Shown here: piece by piece, positions 5,494 through 5,562 of the stretch
Layout of the letters: each line of letters starts with the position of its first letter
Numbering within the stretch: position 1 is the stretch's first letter
NCBI GenBank assembly: GCA_017984655.1
Contig: JAGNZB010000075.1
Location: forward strand, 1-5,562
Source of the DNA: Candidatus Altimarinota bacterium
GTDB lineage: Bacteria > Patescibacteriota > Gracilibacteria > RBG-16-42-10
DNA length: 5,562 nt
Reading direction: 5' to 3'
The notes under the pieces: generated by a model
Database searches by the model: none
The model's input: the letters and a program-made list of their open reading frames with translations, nothing else
Told to the model about the DNA's origin: nothing
Position numbers and translations under genes: made by a program

Positions 5494-5562
5494 GGTTTAA
5501 TGCTCAAAAATGTGTGCTGAGAGTAGTAGAAGATGTGAAGCAGATGAGGTACAACTAAGGTT

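Noticed and set aside
5403..5561. Open minus-strand frame of about 52 codons entering from the right edge and ending in the heptamer array
   Set aside because: It reads straight through the dispersed repeat and the spacer, has no recognisable protein pattern and has no visible start; probably fortuitous, though the 3' end of an upstream gene cannot be fully excluded.

Overview
The window holds one complete, compact iron-sulfur cluster assembly (SUF) operon. It lies entirely on the minus strand and is read from right to left: a small ArsR-type regulator, then sufB, sufD, sufS, sufU and sufC (5314 down to 95). All five Suf proteins are full length and keep their key residues. No frameshift or pseudogene is seen. 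The + strand carries only shadow frames.

Organism: a bacterium with the standard stop code (TGA ends sufD and sufS; TAA and TAG are also used). A stripped-down SUF locus with SufU instead of SufE, a tiny ArsR regulator in front, ATGA overlaps, no clear Shine-Dalgarno sequences and AT-rich heptamer repeats in the spacer together suggest an uncultured bacterial lineage such as Patescibacteria/CPR. This is inference only; there is no rRNA or other marker gene to test it.

Layout: 1-94 is intergenic, with a strong GC-rich hairpin (7-24) and one copy of a dispersed repeat (27-66). 95-5314 is the operon. Its junctions are tight: arsR-sufB 24 nt, sufB-sufD 2 nt, sufD-sufS 4-nt ATGA overlap, sufS-sufU 4-nt ATGA overlap, sufU-sufC 12 nt. 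5315-5562 is the upstream spacer. It holds a pyrimidine-rich leader with a C7 run (minus strand), four tandem 7-bp repeats containing a TATAAT, and an inverted copy of the left-hand repeat (5455-5493). Nothing could be recognised in 5494-5562.

How the genes work together: SufS removes sulfur from cysteine as a persulfide on C360. SufU takes it up through its zinc-site cysteines. The SufB-SufC2-SufD complex builds the cluster, with SufC hydrolysing ATP to open the SufB/SufD interface. The ArsR-type protein, with CxxC pairs at both ends, is a candidate metal or Fe-S sensor controlling its own operon. No A-type carrier (sufA), SufE or SufT lies in the window.

The points most worth a second look are the four-cysteine regulator, the SufU that lacks the usual SufU insertion, the unusual gene order with sufC last, and the matching 40-bp inverted repeats that bracket the operon.
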